The position numbers and the translations under genes are program-made. Below are positions 19,906-28,865 of a stretch of 64,000 nt of DNA, piece after piece. Source of the stretch: JAHEFT01 sp963700705 (GTDB taxonomy: Bacteria; Pseudomonadota; Gammaproteobacteria; Xanthomonadales; SZUA-36); assembly GCA_963700705.1 (NCBI GenBank), contig CAVOYQ010000002.1, positions 57,899 through 121,898 on the forward strand, in the 5' to 3' direction. Position 1 is the first letter of the stretch; the number at the start of each line of letters is the position of its first letter. The notes under the pieces were generated by a model. It worked only from the letters and a program-made list of their open reading frames with translations, ran no database searches and was not told where the DNA came from.

Positions 19906-22900
19906 CGGATTCGGAACAGAATCGCATAAAGCGTCGGCACGATGATCAGCGTCAGGATCGTGGCGAAGCCGAGTCCGGCCATGATCGTGATCGACATGTT
20001 GACGAAGAACACGTCGGCCAGCAGCGGGATCAGGCCGAGTATCGTCGTCGCAGCGGCCAGCACCACGGGCCGCATGCGGCTGACGGCGGCGTCCAGGATC
20101 GCTTCATGGCGGTCCTTGCCGCCGTCGATGTGCTGATCGATTTCCTCGATCAGCACGATGGCGTTCTTGATCAGCAGGCCAACCAGCGACAGCGCGCCGA
20201 GGATCGACATGAAATCGAAGGCGCCATTGGCTCCCAGCAAGCCGGCCGTGATGCCGATGATCGCCAGCGGCACGGTCAGCCAGATGATCAGCGGCTGGCG
20301 CAGCTTGCCGAACAGCAGGATGCTGGTCAGTATCATCAGCAGGAAGCTGACCGGCAGCGAATTGCTGAGCCCGGCCTGCGCTTTTTGTGAATCCTCGTAT
20401 TCGCCACCCCAGCTGAGACTGTAGCCCGGCGGCAATTCGATCGCTTCGATCTGCGGCCGCAGCCGTTCGAACAACGGGGTCGCCAGTTCACCGGTCGGGT
20501 TGGTCTGGGCGATGATGGTCTGTTGCCGGTCGCGGCTGCGTACGACGGCGTTTTCCCAGGTGGTTTCAAAACCGGATACAACCTGGGAGACGGGTACGGA
20601 TCGTCCGAGCACCGGGCTCCAGACCCGGATGTCCCGGATGTTGGAAATGTCGCCACGTTCGTCGGCCGGCGCCCGTGTAAAGATCGGCAGCTGGCGGATA
20701 CCGTCGCGGTAAATTCCGACCTGGTTGCCCTGGAAGGCGAACTGCATCGCGGCGGCGAGGTCTTCCCGCGTAATGCCCAGCTGTCGGCCGACCTGTTCGT
20801 TGAACACCGGCTGCACGACCTTGACCGGTTCGCGCCAGTCGTCCCGGATTTCCTTGGTCTCGGGGTCAGTGCGCATGATGGCCTTGGCCTGCTCGGCCAG
20901 CTCGCGCAGCACCTCGGCGTCGGGGCCGCTGAAGCGGGCCTCGATCTTGCCGTCGCGGCCCGGGCCGATGCGCATCGGCTTGATGATCGGGTCGGTCCAC
21001 GGCATCTCGGTCTTCATGTACTCGTCAACCGCTTTCCAGACGGATTCGATCCGTTCCCGGCTGTCGGTCTGCACGATGATCTGGGCGTAGGCCGGCGTCC
21101 CTTCCTTCGAATCGTAGACCAGCGTGAAGCGCTGGTGCGGGCCGCCAATCACCGCGTTGGTCCGTTCAACGCCTTCGAGGCCGCGCAGGTATTCGCTGAT
21201 CTGCAGCGTATCGTCGCGGGTTTTACGGATGTCGGTGCCTTCCGGTTCCCAGACGTCGATGAAAAACAGCGGCGTGTTGGAGTCCGGGAAAAACGAATTC
21301 TTGACCGAGCCGAAGCCGATCACCGCGGCCACGAACAGTGCGAGCACTACGCCAACGGTCACCCAGCGGAACTTCAGCGCTTGCGCCACCATTCCGCGGT
21401 AAACCTGGAATACTTTGCCGTCATAGGCGCCTTCACTGCTGCCGCTGCCCGGTTTCAGCACCAGCGCGCACAGCAGTGGCGTGGTGCTGATCGCGGTGAC
21501 CCAGGACAGCAGAAGGGAAATCAGCACTACGTAGAACAGTGAGCCGGCAAATTCGCCGGTGGAATCCGGCGACAAGCCGATCGCAGAGAATGCCAGGATG
21601 CCGATCACGGTGCCGCCGAGCAGGGCCCAGATCGTCTTGCCCACCGCCTCGCTGGCCGCCTCCAGTGCCTTCATGCCGGCCTGCATGCGCACCAGCATGC
21701 CTTCGGCGACCACGATGCCGTTGTCCACCAGCATGCCGAGCGCGATGACCAGTGCGCCCAGTGAAATGCGCTGCAGTTCGATGCCGTAAATCTTCATGAC
21801 GAACAGCGTGCCCGCAACCGTGATCAGCAAAATGGAACCAATCACCAGGCCAACCCGCAAACCCATGAAAGCCAGCAGCACAAGGATCACGATCGCCACG
21901 GCCTGACCGACGCTGACGATAAATCCGCTTACCGACTTATCCACCTCGGCCGGCTGGTCGTAAATCGGCACCAGTTCCATGCCCACCGGTATGACCGTAG
22001 CCAGTTCGTCCAGGCGCGTCGACATCCGCTGCCCGACCGCCACCACGTTTTCGCCGCCGAGCATGGAAATTCCTATCGTCAGCCCTGGCTTGCCATCGAT
22101 GAAATACATCTTGCCGGGGACTTCTTCGTACGCCCGGGTGATGGTCGCGATATCGCGCAGGTAGACCAGTTGCTTGTCGCTGGACGCCAGCAACAGGTCG
22201 CCGATTTCAGCGACCGAGTCGAACTCGCCGGTCGGATCAATGCGCAGGTAGTTGTCGCCTACCAGCACCCGGCCGGCATCCGCGACCACGTTCTGGGATT
22301 TGAGTACCGCACTGATTTCCGCGGGTGAAATCCCCAGTTCACCGAGTCGGGCCCGGGACAGGTCAACGTACACGACCTCCCGCTGGGCGCCGTCGATGAC
22401 GATCTTTCGCACGCCCGGCACCAAAACCAGTTCGCGCTTGAGGCGATCCGCGGTATCCCACAGCTCGCGCCAGCTGTAGCCTTCGCCGGTCAGCGCCAGG
22501 TACACGCCATACACGTCGCCGAAATCATCGATGACCATCGGCTTCGCGGCCCCGGGGGGCAGGTTCTTTTCCGCGTCGCTGATCCGGCGCCGCAGTTCGT
22601 CGAAAATGTCGGGGAAATCCTCGGCGCGGTACTTGTCCTTGAATTCGATCAGGATGTCCGACATGCCGGGACGCGACACGCTCATCTTGATGTTCTTGAC
22701 CTGTTCCAGGCGCTGGATAGCGTCTTCCAGGTGATAGGTCACCTCATCCTGGACCTCGAGCGCCGTGGCGCCGGGGTAGAACGTGATGACCTTGGCAAGC
22801 TTGATGGTGAAAGCCGGATCTTCCAGCTTGCCCATGTGCATGAAGCCCCAGATGCCGCCGCCCACCAGGATCAGGACCAGCAGCCAGGAAACCACCTTGT

Positions 22901-22928
22901 TGCGAACCGAGTATTCTCCGATATTCAT
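19902..22928 (-). CDS. RND-family efflux permease
   Basis: 1008 residues, intact. Typical two-fold RND layout: TM1 (VVSWLLVLILVGGGIWGF), large periplasmic loop with FYPGATALEVQDEVT, TM2-6 with the proton-relay helix GMLVDNGIVVAEG (AcrB has two Asp here, this protein Asp-Asn), then the second loop and TM8-12 ending LADVFFVNMSITIMAG. The subfamily is HAE-1-like but closest in feel to MexK/TriC-type pumps. It works with the adaptor gene directly upstream (23158-24290); no outer-membrane channel gene is seen in the window, so a TolC-type protein must come from elsewhere. Substrate unknown. A 200-bp non-coding insert separates the two genes. Confidence 0.95.
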   Translation of the reverse strand: MNIGEYSVRNKVVSWLLVLILVGGGIWGFMHMGKLEDPAFTIKLAKVITFYPGATALEVQDEVTYHLEDAIQRLEQVKNIKMSVSRPGMSDILIEFKDKYRAEDFPDIFDELRRRISDAEKNLPPGAAKPMVIDDFGDVYGVYLALTGEGYSWRELWDTADRLKRELVLVPGVRKIVIDGAQREVVYVDLSRARLGELGISPAEISAVLKSQNVVADAGRVLVGDNYLRIDPTGEFDSVAEIGDLLLASSDKQLVYLRDIATITRAYEEVPGKMYFIDGKPGLTIGISMLGGENVVAVGQRMSTRLDELATVIPVGMELVPIYDQPAEVDKSVSGFIVSVGQAVAIVILVLLAFMGLRVGLVIGSILLITVAGTLFVMKIYGIELQRISLGALVIALGMLVDNGIVVAEGMLVRMQAGMKALEAASEAVGKTIWALLGGTVIGILAFSAIGLSPDSTGEFAGSLFYVVLISLLLSWVTAISTTPLLCALVLKPGSGSSEGAYDGKVFQVYRGMVAQALKFRWVTVGVVLALFVAAVIGFGSVKNSFFPDSNTPLFFIDVWEPEGTDIRKTRDDTLQISEYLRGLEGVERTNAVIGGPHQRFTLVYDSKEGTPAYAQIIVQTDSRERIESVWKAVDEYMKTEMPWTDPIIKPMRIGPGRDGKIEARFSGPDAEVLRELAEQAKAIMRTDPETKEIRDDWREPVKVVQPVFNEQVGRQLGITREDLAAAMQFAFQGNQVGIYRDGIRQLPIFTRAPADERGDISNIRDIRVWSPVLGRSVPVSQVVSGFETTWENAVVRSRDRQQTIIAQTNPTGELATPLFERLRPQIEAIELPPGYSLSWGGEYEDSQKAQAGLSNSLPVSFLLMILTSILLFGKLRQPLIIWLTVPLAIIGITAGLLGANGAFDFMSILGALSLVGLLIKNAIVLIEEIDQHIDGGKDRHEAILDAAVSRMRPVVLAAATTILGLIPLLADVFFVNMSITIMAGLGFATILTLIIVPTLYAILFRIR

Positions 22929-22932
22929 AGAT

Positions 22933-23147
22933 GTGTCTCGCTTCCCTGCTCCCGGCTTCGCCGGAAGGCGGCTTCACTCGACGGCATAGCAAAATTGGCC
23001 GACCCCTCTGGTGCCGCTCGTTTCACGCGCAACGGCATTCCCCAAGCGCTTCTTCGCCTGCGGCGAAACCGCACTTGCATCATCGCCTGCGCTCGGCTTA
23101 CCCAACCGGGGTCGGCTGGTCGCCTGCGGCTCCGTGTCTCGCTTCCC
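22933..23147. repeat. Non-coding insert bounded by 14-bp direct repeats
   Basis: GTGTCTCGCTTCCC occurs at 22933-22946 and again at 23134-23147, bracketing about 190 bp between the adaptor and permease genes. The inside has no open frame of note but several short palindromes (CGGCTTCGCCG, CGCCTGCGGCG). On the coding strand one copy of the repeat (GGGAAGCGAGACAC) lies just in front of the permease start, so it includes the probable Shine-Dalgarno. The layout is that of an insertion with target duplication. Confidence 0.55.
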
Positions 23148-23157
23148 GTCCGCAACA

Positions 23158-24290
23158 TCAGCTGGGGTCGTCCGCGCGGGGAACCGCCTGCTCGGACGGC
23201 TTCATCCGGGTCACCTGCATGCCTTCCGCCAGGTACGACGCGCCGACGCTGACAATTTCCTCGCCGCCGGACAGGCCGGAAGTGATTTCAACCTGGTCAC
23301 CCTGCATGCGCCCGACTTCCACGCCGGTGCTGCTGACCGTCATCGTTGCCGGATCGAGAATCCAGACCCTGGCGCCCAGGGCGCTGTCCGCAACCACCGC
23401 GTTGAGCGGGACCCACTGCGTGGTATCGGCGCCTTGCAGACGCTTGGAAAAATCAATGCTCACGGTGGCGGTCATGCCCGGGCAGCACGATGAAGTTCTC
23501 TGGCGCCGCCATGTCGAAGGTCACCTCGAAGGTCTGGGTCTTGGGATCGGCGCGGGTGGATATTTCCCGCAGGGTCAGAGCAAAGGGCTGGTCGGGCTTG
23601 CCTTCAAACGTGGCAAAAGCGGTGATGTCCCTGCTTTCAGCGCTGGCGTCCGATTCCCTGGAACCGGGCCTGATGCTGCGCAGCAGTGATTCAGGCAGGT
23701 CGATCTTGACTTGCAGGTTGTCCACATCCTGCAACGTAAACATGGTCTGCTTGATACCGATTTCCTCGAATTTTTCAGCATAACGCTTGGCCACGCGGCC
23801 GCCGAATGGCGCCTTGAGTTCGGTGTAGGCGAGGTCCTGTTTGGCCGTTGCCAGGGCTGCCTCGCTGGTCTTGAAATTGGCCTCCAGGCGGTCGTACTCG
23901 GTTCGCGAAATGAAACCGTCGTCCGACCAGTTCTTTGCCGCGCTGGAAATTTCGTTCACGTTGTCGAACGTGGCCTGGCGGTCTTTCACCACGGTCCGGT
24001 AGTCGGTCGGGTCGAGCTTCGCCAGCAGTTGGCCCGGCTCGACCAGGTCGCCCTCCTTGACCAGGATGTCCTCCACAGTGCCCGCAACCCGGAAAGAGAG
24101 ATCGGCCCGGTTGGTCGACTCGATACGGCCCGGGAAAGCTGCGCTCACCACCACCGGCTGTCCCGGCCACAAGAAAGGTTTTTACCGGTCGCGAGCTGAT
24201 CTCCGGCGCCGGCGGTTCTTTTTCACCACAGGCCGAAAGCATGGCGGAAGCCACGAGGGCAAGGCATGATGCGCGAAAAACGGGATTCAT
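23158..24290 (-). CDS. RND efflux periplasmic adaptor lipoprotein (two frameshifts)
   Basis: Composite of about 376 residues. The start at 24290 gives a lipoprotein signal with lipobox LSAC. The membrane-fusion-protein order is visible: beta-barrel/lipoyl part (LSFRVAGTVEDILVKEGD, VEPGQLLAKLDPTDYR), alpha hairpin (SRTEYDRLEANFKTSEAALA), second lipoyl half (LKAPFGGRVAKRY), beta-barrel and the membrane-proximal domain ending in VGASYLAEGMQVTRM. Frame breaks: about 24165, and about 23477 where one extra G interrupts LPGMTATVSIDF. It bridges the permease at 19902-22928 to an outer-membrane channel. The first gene of this efflux operon; a REP pair lies 55 bp upstream. Confidence 0.9.
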
Positions 24291-24345
24291 GCTGGTGTTG
24301 CTCCGTTGTGTGCTAGGGATATTCTATATTAACCGTTAACAACCC

Positions 24346-24413
24346 GTAGGAGCGACCCATGACCGCGATGGTCCGCTCTGGCGCACGACAATCGCGAGCA
24401 TGGCTCGCTCCAC
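24346..24413. repeat. REPIN: two GTAG-type REPs in inverted orientation
   Basis: Plus-strand copy GTAGGAGCGACCCATGACCG plus CGAT (24346-24370) and an inverted copy at 24389-24413 (complement GTGGAGCGAGCCATGCTCGC plus GATT), separated by 18 bp. The flank AACAACCC before GTAG is the same as at 26711-26717. It sits in the divergent gap between the efflux operon and TPR paralogue C. Confidence 0.8.
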
Positions 24414-24431
24414 CATGGCAGAATAAGGCCC

Positions 24432-26721
24432 ATGCAGCCCGCAGACGATCCAGCCATGACGTTTTTTCGCCGAACTGAAGCGCCGCAACGTGTTCCGGAT
24501 CGGCGTGGCTTACGTGCTGTTCGCCTGGGTGCTGCTGCAGGGCGCCGACTTCGGCCTCGACCTGGTCGGCGCGCCGAACTGGATCATCCAGGCGCTGTCG
24601 GTCGTGGCGGCTGCCGGCCTGCCTGCCGCACTGATCATCGCCTGGGTATTCGAGTTGACGCCCGAGGGCCTGAAGCGGGAAAAGGACATAGACCGCAGCC
24701 AGTCGATCACCGCGCAAACCGGCCGCAAGCTGGACCGCGTCATCATCGGTGTATTGACCGTTGCCGTGGTCTACCTGCTGCTCGACAAGCTGGTGCTGCA
24801 GGACTTGACCGACGTCCGGGATGCAGCCCCCGATGCCGTGCAGGTGGCTGATCCGGCAAAAGACATCGCCCCGGCGCCTGAACTGGGTCCTTCGGTGGCC
24901 GTATTGCCCTTCGTCAACATGAGCGGCGACCAGGACAACGAGTATTTCTCCGACGGGCTGACCGAAACGTTGTTACACATGCTGTCGCAACTGCCCGGCC
25001 TGCGGGTGGCGGCGCGCACGTCCTCGTTCGCTTTCAAGGGGCAAAGCGTCAGCATCGGAGAAATCGCTTCAGCGCTGGGTGTTGCCAACGTGCTGGAAGG
25101 CAGCGTGCAGAAGGCCAACGACCGCGTGCGCATCACGGCGCAGCTGATCCGGGCCAATGACGGGTTTCACGTCTGGTCACAGAATTACACCCGGCCGCTG
25201 GAGGACATCTTCGCGATCCAGGACGAAATTGCGACGGACGTGGCAAATGCCCTGGGAAGTTCCCTGCTCGGTACGTCCCGTTCCAACTTGCATGGCGTCA
25301 ATACCAGCGACCTGACGGCCTATGACAGCTACCTGAAAGGCCTCGAGCAGCAGGCGATGTACTCCTATGGCGGCCTGGGCGCCGCAGAAAACCATTTCAA
25401 ACAGGCGCTGGCGCGCGACCCCGGCTTTACCGAAGCCCGGCTGGCGCTGATCCGTAACTATCTGTTCAAGTTCTCCACTGGCCTGATCAATAAGGACGAG
25501 GTTCGCGCAGCCGCCGAGCCGCTGATCCGCCAGGTGCGGCAACAACAGCCGGATAATCCGCTGGCCCGCGCTCTGGAGTTGTCGCTGAATCTGCAGATTT
25601 TTGATCCCTCGGAGAGTGCGGAATCCATGCGGGCCAAGGTGAATGAACTGCAGGACCTGCTGCAGGTGTTGCCCAACGAGTCCATGATTCGGATCAACGT
25701 GGCGGCAACCCTGCACAATTATTTCGGCAACTCGGAGCAGGCGATCGAAGTGCTTCAGGCCGGCCTGATGATCGACCCGCTGGAATCGGAATTGCACCGC
25801 TGGCTGGGCCGGGTTTACACCCAGGATCATCGCCTGGACGAGGCTCGCGCGTCTTTGCAGCGCAGCCTGGAACTCGCCCCCGAAAATCCCAACGGCTACG
25901 GCACCATGGCGGACCTCGAGTTCAAAGCCGACAACTTCCCTGCCGCGCTTGACTGGTTGCGCCGGGCCAGCCTGGTTGACGACCAGGACCACGAGGTGGC
26001 CGCAAACATCGCCCGCAACCTCTATTGGCTCAGGCTGCCGGAGGAAGGCGATTACTGGCTGGCCCGCGTCCGGGCGCTGGCGCCCGCCTCGGGCCTTACC
26101 CGCAGTATCGAGGTTGAGCGCGCAGTTGCGCTGGAGGACACGCAGCAGGTCATCGCGCTGGCCTCCGCGATAATCGCCGACCAGGTCGAAGACCGCCAGG
26201 GCGCTTTCGGTGAGACCATGTATACATACATGGACACCATGCTGAAGACTGACAGGGCGCGGGAGGCTTATGATTTCCTGGTCAGCGTGCGCCCGGAAAT
26301 CACCGACTATGAGAAAATTGCCCCGGACATCCAGGGACTGATCATGCAATGGGCTTCAATCGGCGCGATGTCCGGCTTCGAATCGTTTGAAAACCGCCAG
26401 GCAGCATGGCGTGAATTCACCGGCGGCATGGATGCGGTGGGTTTTCCGTGGAAACGGGATCCTGCCGACGAGAACTACACCTGGGATTACCTGATGAACG
26501 GCGAGGTGGAGCAGGCGATCGACCACTACCTCGAATACGAACTTAACGAACCGCTGGCGCTGAACCTGGATCGCCACCGGAAGCTGCACTACGCGGTGTT
26601 CGGACCGGTCTACGAAGACCCGCGCGTGGCTGCCAGATTGACCGAAGAAACCGAGCGCTACGCCGCGCTGCGCGAAGAAGTACGAGCCATGCTGCAACGC
26701 CCGGAATGGAACAACCCGTAG
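24432..26721 (+). CDS. Membrane-anchored TolB-like/TPR protein, paralogue C (one frameshift near the start)
   Basis: Composite of about 762 residues from ATG 24432 (or ATG 24456). The run of six T at 24461-24466 breaks the frame; five T give MTFFAELKRRNVFRIG, matching the other copies. Then two helices, the linker FELTPEGLK...DRSQSITAQTGRK, a third helix, a TolB-type domain (VAVLPFVNMSGDQDNEYFSD, ANVLEGSVQKANDRVRITAQ, DIFAIQDEIA) and about ten TPR-like units. As with paralogue A, the TolB/TPR part should be periplasmic. The role is unknown; the TolB-like unit may bind a partner protein while TPRs act as scaffold. The TAG stop is formed by a REP element. Confidence 0.85.
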
Positions 26722-26799
26722 GAGCGAATTCATTCGCGAACCAATACATGAAAACCGTTTGCCAGCAACAATCCCCTTCGCGATTAAAATCGCTCCTGC
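26718..26799. repeat. REPIN spanning the junction of two genes
   Basis: REP copy GTAGGAGCGAATTCATTCGC plus GAAC at 26718-26742 and an inverted copy at 26777-26799 (complement GCAGGAGCGATTTTAATCGC plus GAA). The first supplies the stop codon of TPR paralogue C. The second lies inside the following gene, in the stretch that encodes PSRLKSLLL of its signal peptide. Confidence 0.85.
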
Positions 26800-27662
26800 T
26801 GCATTCCGGCAGCTGCTTCCTGCTTGTCACGCAGATGTGTGGGAGTGTCGAAGCCGAAACCTTGAATGGATTGCCCAACTGGATGGCCGGCCACTGGTGT
26901 GTCGATATGGGCGAAGAAACAGTGGAAGAACTCTGGTTGCCGCCCCACGGCAATGTCATGCCCGGCCTGGGTCGCACGCTGAACCCTGAACGCACGACCG
27001 GGTTTGAATACCTGCGCATCGTCGATCTCGACGGTATTCAACGTTTTATCGCGCAACCCGGTGGACAACCGCCCACGAGCTTCCGGCGGACCGCCGGCGG
27101 AGAAAACCGGGCCCGTTTTGAAAACCCGGACCACGATTTCCCGCAACGCATCGAGTACCGGAAGGAAGGGGAAACGCTGCATGCGGAAGTCGGTGGACCC
27201 GTTGATAACGGCGAAGAATCCGTGATCCGTTTTGACTACAGGCCCTGCGGCTCACCGGCCCTTGAGGGTGTTGATACAAAAACTATTCGATTGGCTCGCG
27301 AAAGTTCTAACCAGGCTATTGTGCAACATGACGTGGACGGCATCGTTTCGTTCCTGGACCAGGAATATGTCATAACGATCAGTTCCGGCGTGATAGAAAA
27401 CGGCCGCGATACAGCCGCCAAAAGCTGGGCTCATCACTTTGCTGATTTCCCTGACGTCGTGTACGTCCGGACTCCCGCCGAAGTGACCATCAGTAGTTCC
27501 AATCCACTTGCGATTGAAAACGGCACCTGGGTTGGCACCATGACGACCCCAAATGGCGCCCTGGAAAAGGGCGGGCAATATACGGCGGCCTGGAGAAAAG
27601 TTGACGGCGCGTGGAAAATCTACTCCGAGCTGTTCGTCTTGCTCTACGAGAACACCCCGTAG
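26748..27662 (+). CDS. Exported DUF6265 plus NTF2-like protein
   Basis: About 304 residues from ATG 26748. The N-terminus looks like a signal peptide (KSLLLHSGSCFLLVTQMCGS, cleavage near VEA-ET). First domain, residues 35-160: the DUF6265 pattern LPNWMAGHWC, EELWLPPHGNVMPGLGRTL and ENPDHDFPQRIEY. Second domain, residues 180-300: an NTF2/SnoaL-like fold (SNQAIVQHDVDGIVSFLDQE, YTAAWRKVDGAWKIYSELF). Both domain types occur alone in other bacteria; a fusion is less usual. The start at 26706 was rejected because it overlaps the previous stop and REP. Part of the signal sequence is encoded by an inverted REP copy. Its TAG stop is again formed by a GTAG sequence. Confidence 0.7.
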   Translation: MKTVCQQQSPSRLKSLLLHSGSCFLLVTQMCGSVEAETLNGLPNWMAGHWCVDMGEETVEELWLPPHGNVMPGLGRTLNPERTTGFEYLRIVDLDGIQRFIAQPGGQPPTSFRRTAGGENRARFENPDHDFPQRIEYRKEGETLHAEVGGPVDNGEESVIRFDYRPCGSPALEGVDTKTIRLARESSNQAIVQHDVDGIVSFLDQEYVITISSGVIENGRDTAAKSWAHHFADFPDVVYVRTPAEVTISSSNPLAIENGTWVGTMTTPNGALEKGGQYTAAWRKVDGAWKIYSELFVLLYENTP

Positions 27663-27684
27663 CAGCGAATTAGTGCGCTCGGAA
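27659..27684 (+). repeat. Diverged GTAG-type REP
   Basis: GTAGCAGCGAATTAGTGCGC TCGG is a diverged copy (one base change in the head GTAGGAGCG, imperfect palindrome GCGAATTAGTGCGC). The TAG at 27660-27662 is the stop codon of the DUF6265 gene, and the flank AACACCCC resembles AACAACCC at the two REPINs. Confidence 0.6.
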
Positions 27685-27724
27685 TGCCGCAGCGTTAGCG
27701 ATACAAACCGGGGAGCAAAAAGAT

Positions 27725-28205
27725 ATGCCTGAAAAAGAGAGTTTCCACGGCGGCTGCACCTGCGGCCAGGTGCGCTACCGCATGCGCAAGGCACCGATGT
27801 TCGTGCATTGCTGCCACTGCCGCTGGTGCCAGCGTGAGACCGGCACTGCATTTGCGCTGAACGGCCTGGTGGAAGTCGCAGGAAGTCAGCCTGCTGCAAG
27901 GCGAGGTAGAAATGATCGACACCCCTTCCAACAGCGGCAAAGGCCAACGCATTTCCCGTTGCCCCCGCTGTAAAATCGCTTTGTGGAGCAATTACGCTGG
28001 CGCCGGTGGGGCCATTCATTTCATCCGCATCGGCACGCTGGATAACCCTGATGCATTTCCGCCGGATATCCACATCTTCACCTCGACGAAACAACCCTGG
28101 GTGAACCTGGAAGGCGGTGCGCCGGCCGTCCCGGAGTATTATCGGAGAAGTGATTTCTGGCCGCAGGAGAGCATCGAGCGGTACCGGAAGGCGATCGGGG
28201 AATAA
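27725..28205 (+). CDS. GFA/CENP-V domain protein (one frameshift)
   Basis: Composite of about 159 residues. The zinc-binding Cys pattern of the glutathione-dependent formaldehyde-activating (GFA) family is complete: GGCTCGQVRY, HCCHCRWCQRETG and, after the frameshift, CPRCKIALWSNYAG. One extra base near 27875-27890 separates the frames (AFALNGLVEV, then SLLQGEVEMIDTPSNSGKG). Such proteins bind zinc and are linked to glutathione adducts, but few have proven activity. ATG at 27725; only 16 bp before the next gene, so likely an operon with the GST-like protein. Confidence 0.85.
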
Positions 28206-28221
28206 CAGGAGCGGCACACCG

Positions 28222-28770
28222 ATGACCAACCAACAACTTCAGGATCAACTCGGCCAACTGTTCCGGGACTGCGCCCGGGCGCACGAGGCCGCTTTTCCGG
28301 CGGCCAATGGCGAAGACCCTGAATGGCCCGCCTGGTACGCGAATTGCCTGCAGAAACCGCTGGAGCAGGCGCTGGACACGGAGTTCTCGCGGAGTCACCT
28401 GATCTACTGCCTGATGAACGCCGACTTCGAGCATACCGCGCGCGCACCCGAAACCGACCTGGCCGATTATTTTGCAGCCCAGTTCATTGAACACTATGCG
28501 CCGAGCGAGACCGCGACCGCGGACAAGCTGGCCCTGTACACTTCGCCCGGTTGCCCGTTCTGCTGGCGGGTCACCGACGCCATCGAACGCCTGGGCCTGG
28601 ATGTCGAAGTGCGCGACGTGATGATGAGCCGGGAACGGCGAAATGAACTGGTCCAGGCCCGTGGCCGCGCCACCGTGCCGGTGCTGTGGATTCAGTCGCC
28701 TGACGGCAACGTGCGCTGGATGCCCGAGTCGATCGACATCATCCACTACCTGCAGCATATGTACGGTTAA
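28222..28770 (+). CDS. Protein with C-terminal glutaredoxin/GST N-domain
   Basis: 182 residues, ATG 28222 after SD CAGGAG. Residues 1-95 are an uncharacterised acidic helical region (QLGQLFRDCARAHEAAF, SHLIYCLMNADFEHTA). Residues 100-182 are a thioredoxin-fold glutaredoxin/GST N-terminal domain: LALYTSPGCPFCWRVTDAIE with a CPFC redox pair, a cis-Pro region ATVPVLWI and the ESxDI-type glutathione site MPESIDIIHYL. Likely a small cytoplasmic thiol-disulphide protein using glutathione. The neighbour GFA protein is also linked to glutathione, supporting a common theme. Confidence 0.8.
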   Translation: MTNQQLQDQLGQLFRDCARAHEAAFPAANGEDPEWPAWYANCLQKPLEQALDTEFSRSHLIYCLMNADFEHTARAPETDLADYFAAQFIEHYAPSETATADKLALYTSPGCPFCWRVTDAIERLGLDVEVRDVMMSRERRNELVQARGRATVPVLWIQSPDGNVRWMPESIDIIHYLQHMYG

Positions 28771-28865
28771 AAGCTGCCTTTCGCCAGCAATTTTCCGGGC
28801 CGGGTAAAAACTTTTGATTTGTATATGTTAGATTCCCCACTCGCGCCGACTAGAGTGAGTTTCCA

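Noticed and set aside
20523..21542. Long plus-strand frame (339 codons) inside the RND permease
   Set aside because: Fully antisense to an intact RND gene; a product of high GC codon bias.
24055..24180. Programmed frameshift in the adaptor gene
   Set aside because: No slippery heptamer with downstream structure is evident, and similar indels occur in unrelated genes, so sequencing error is simpler.
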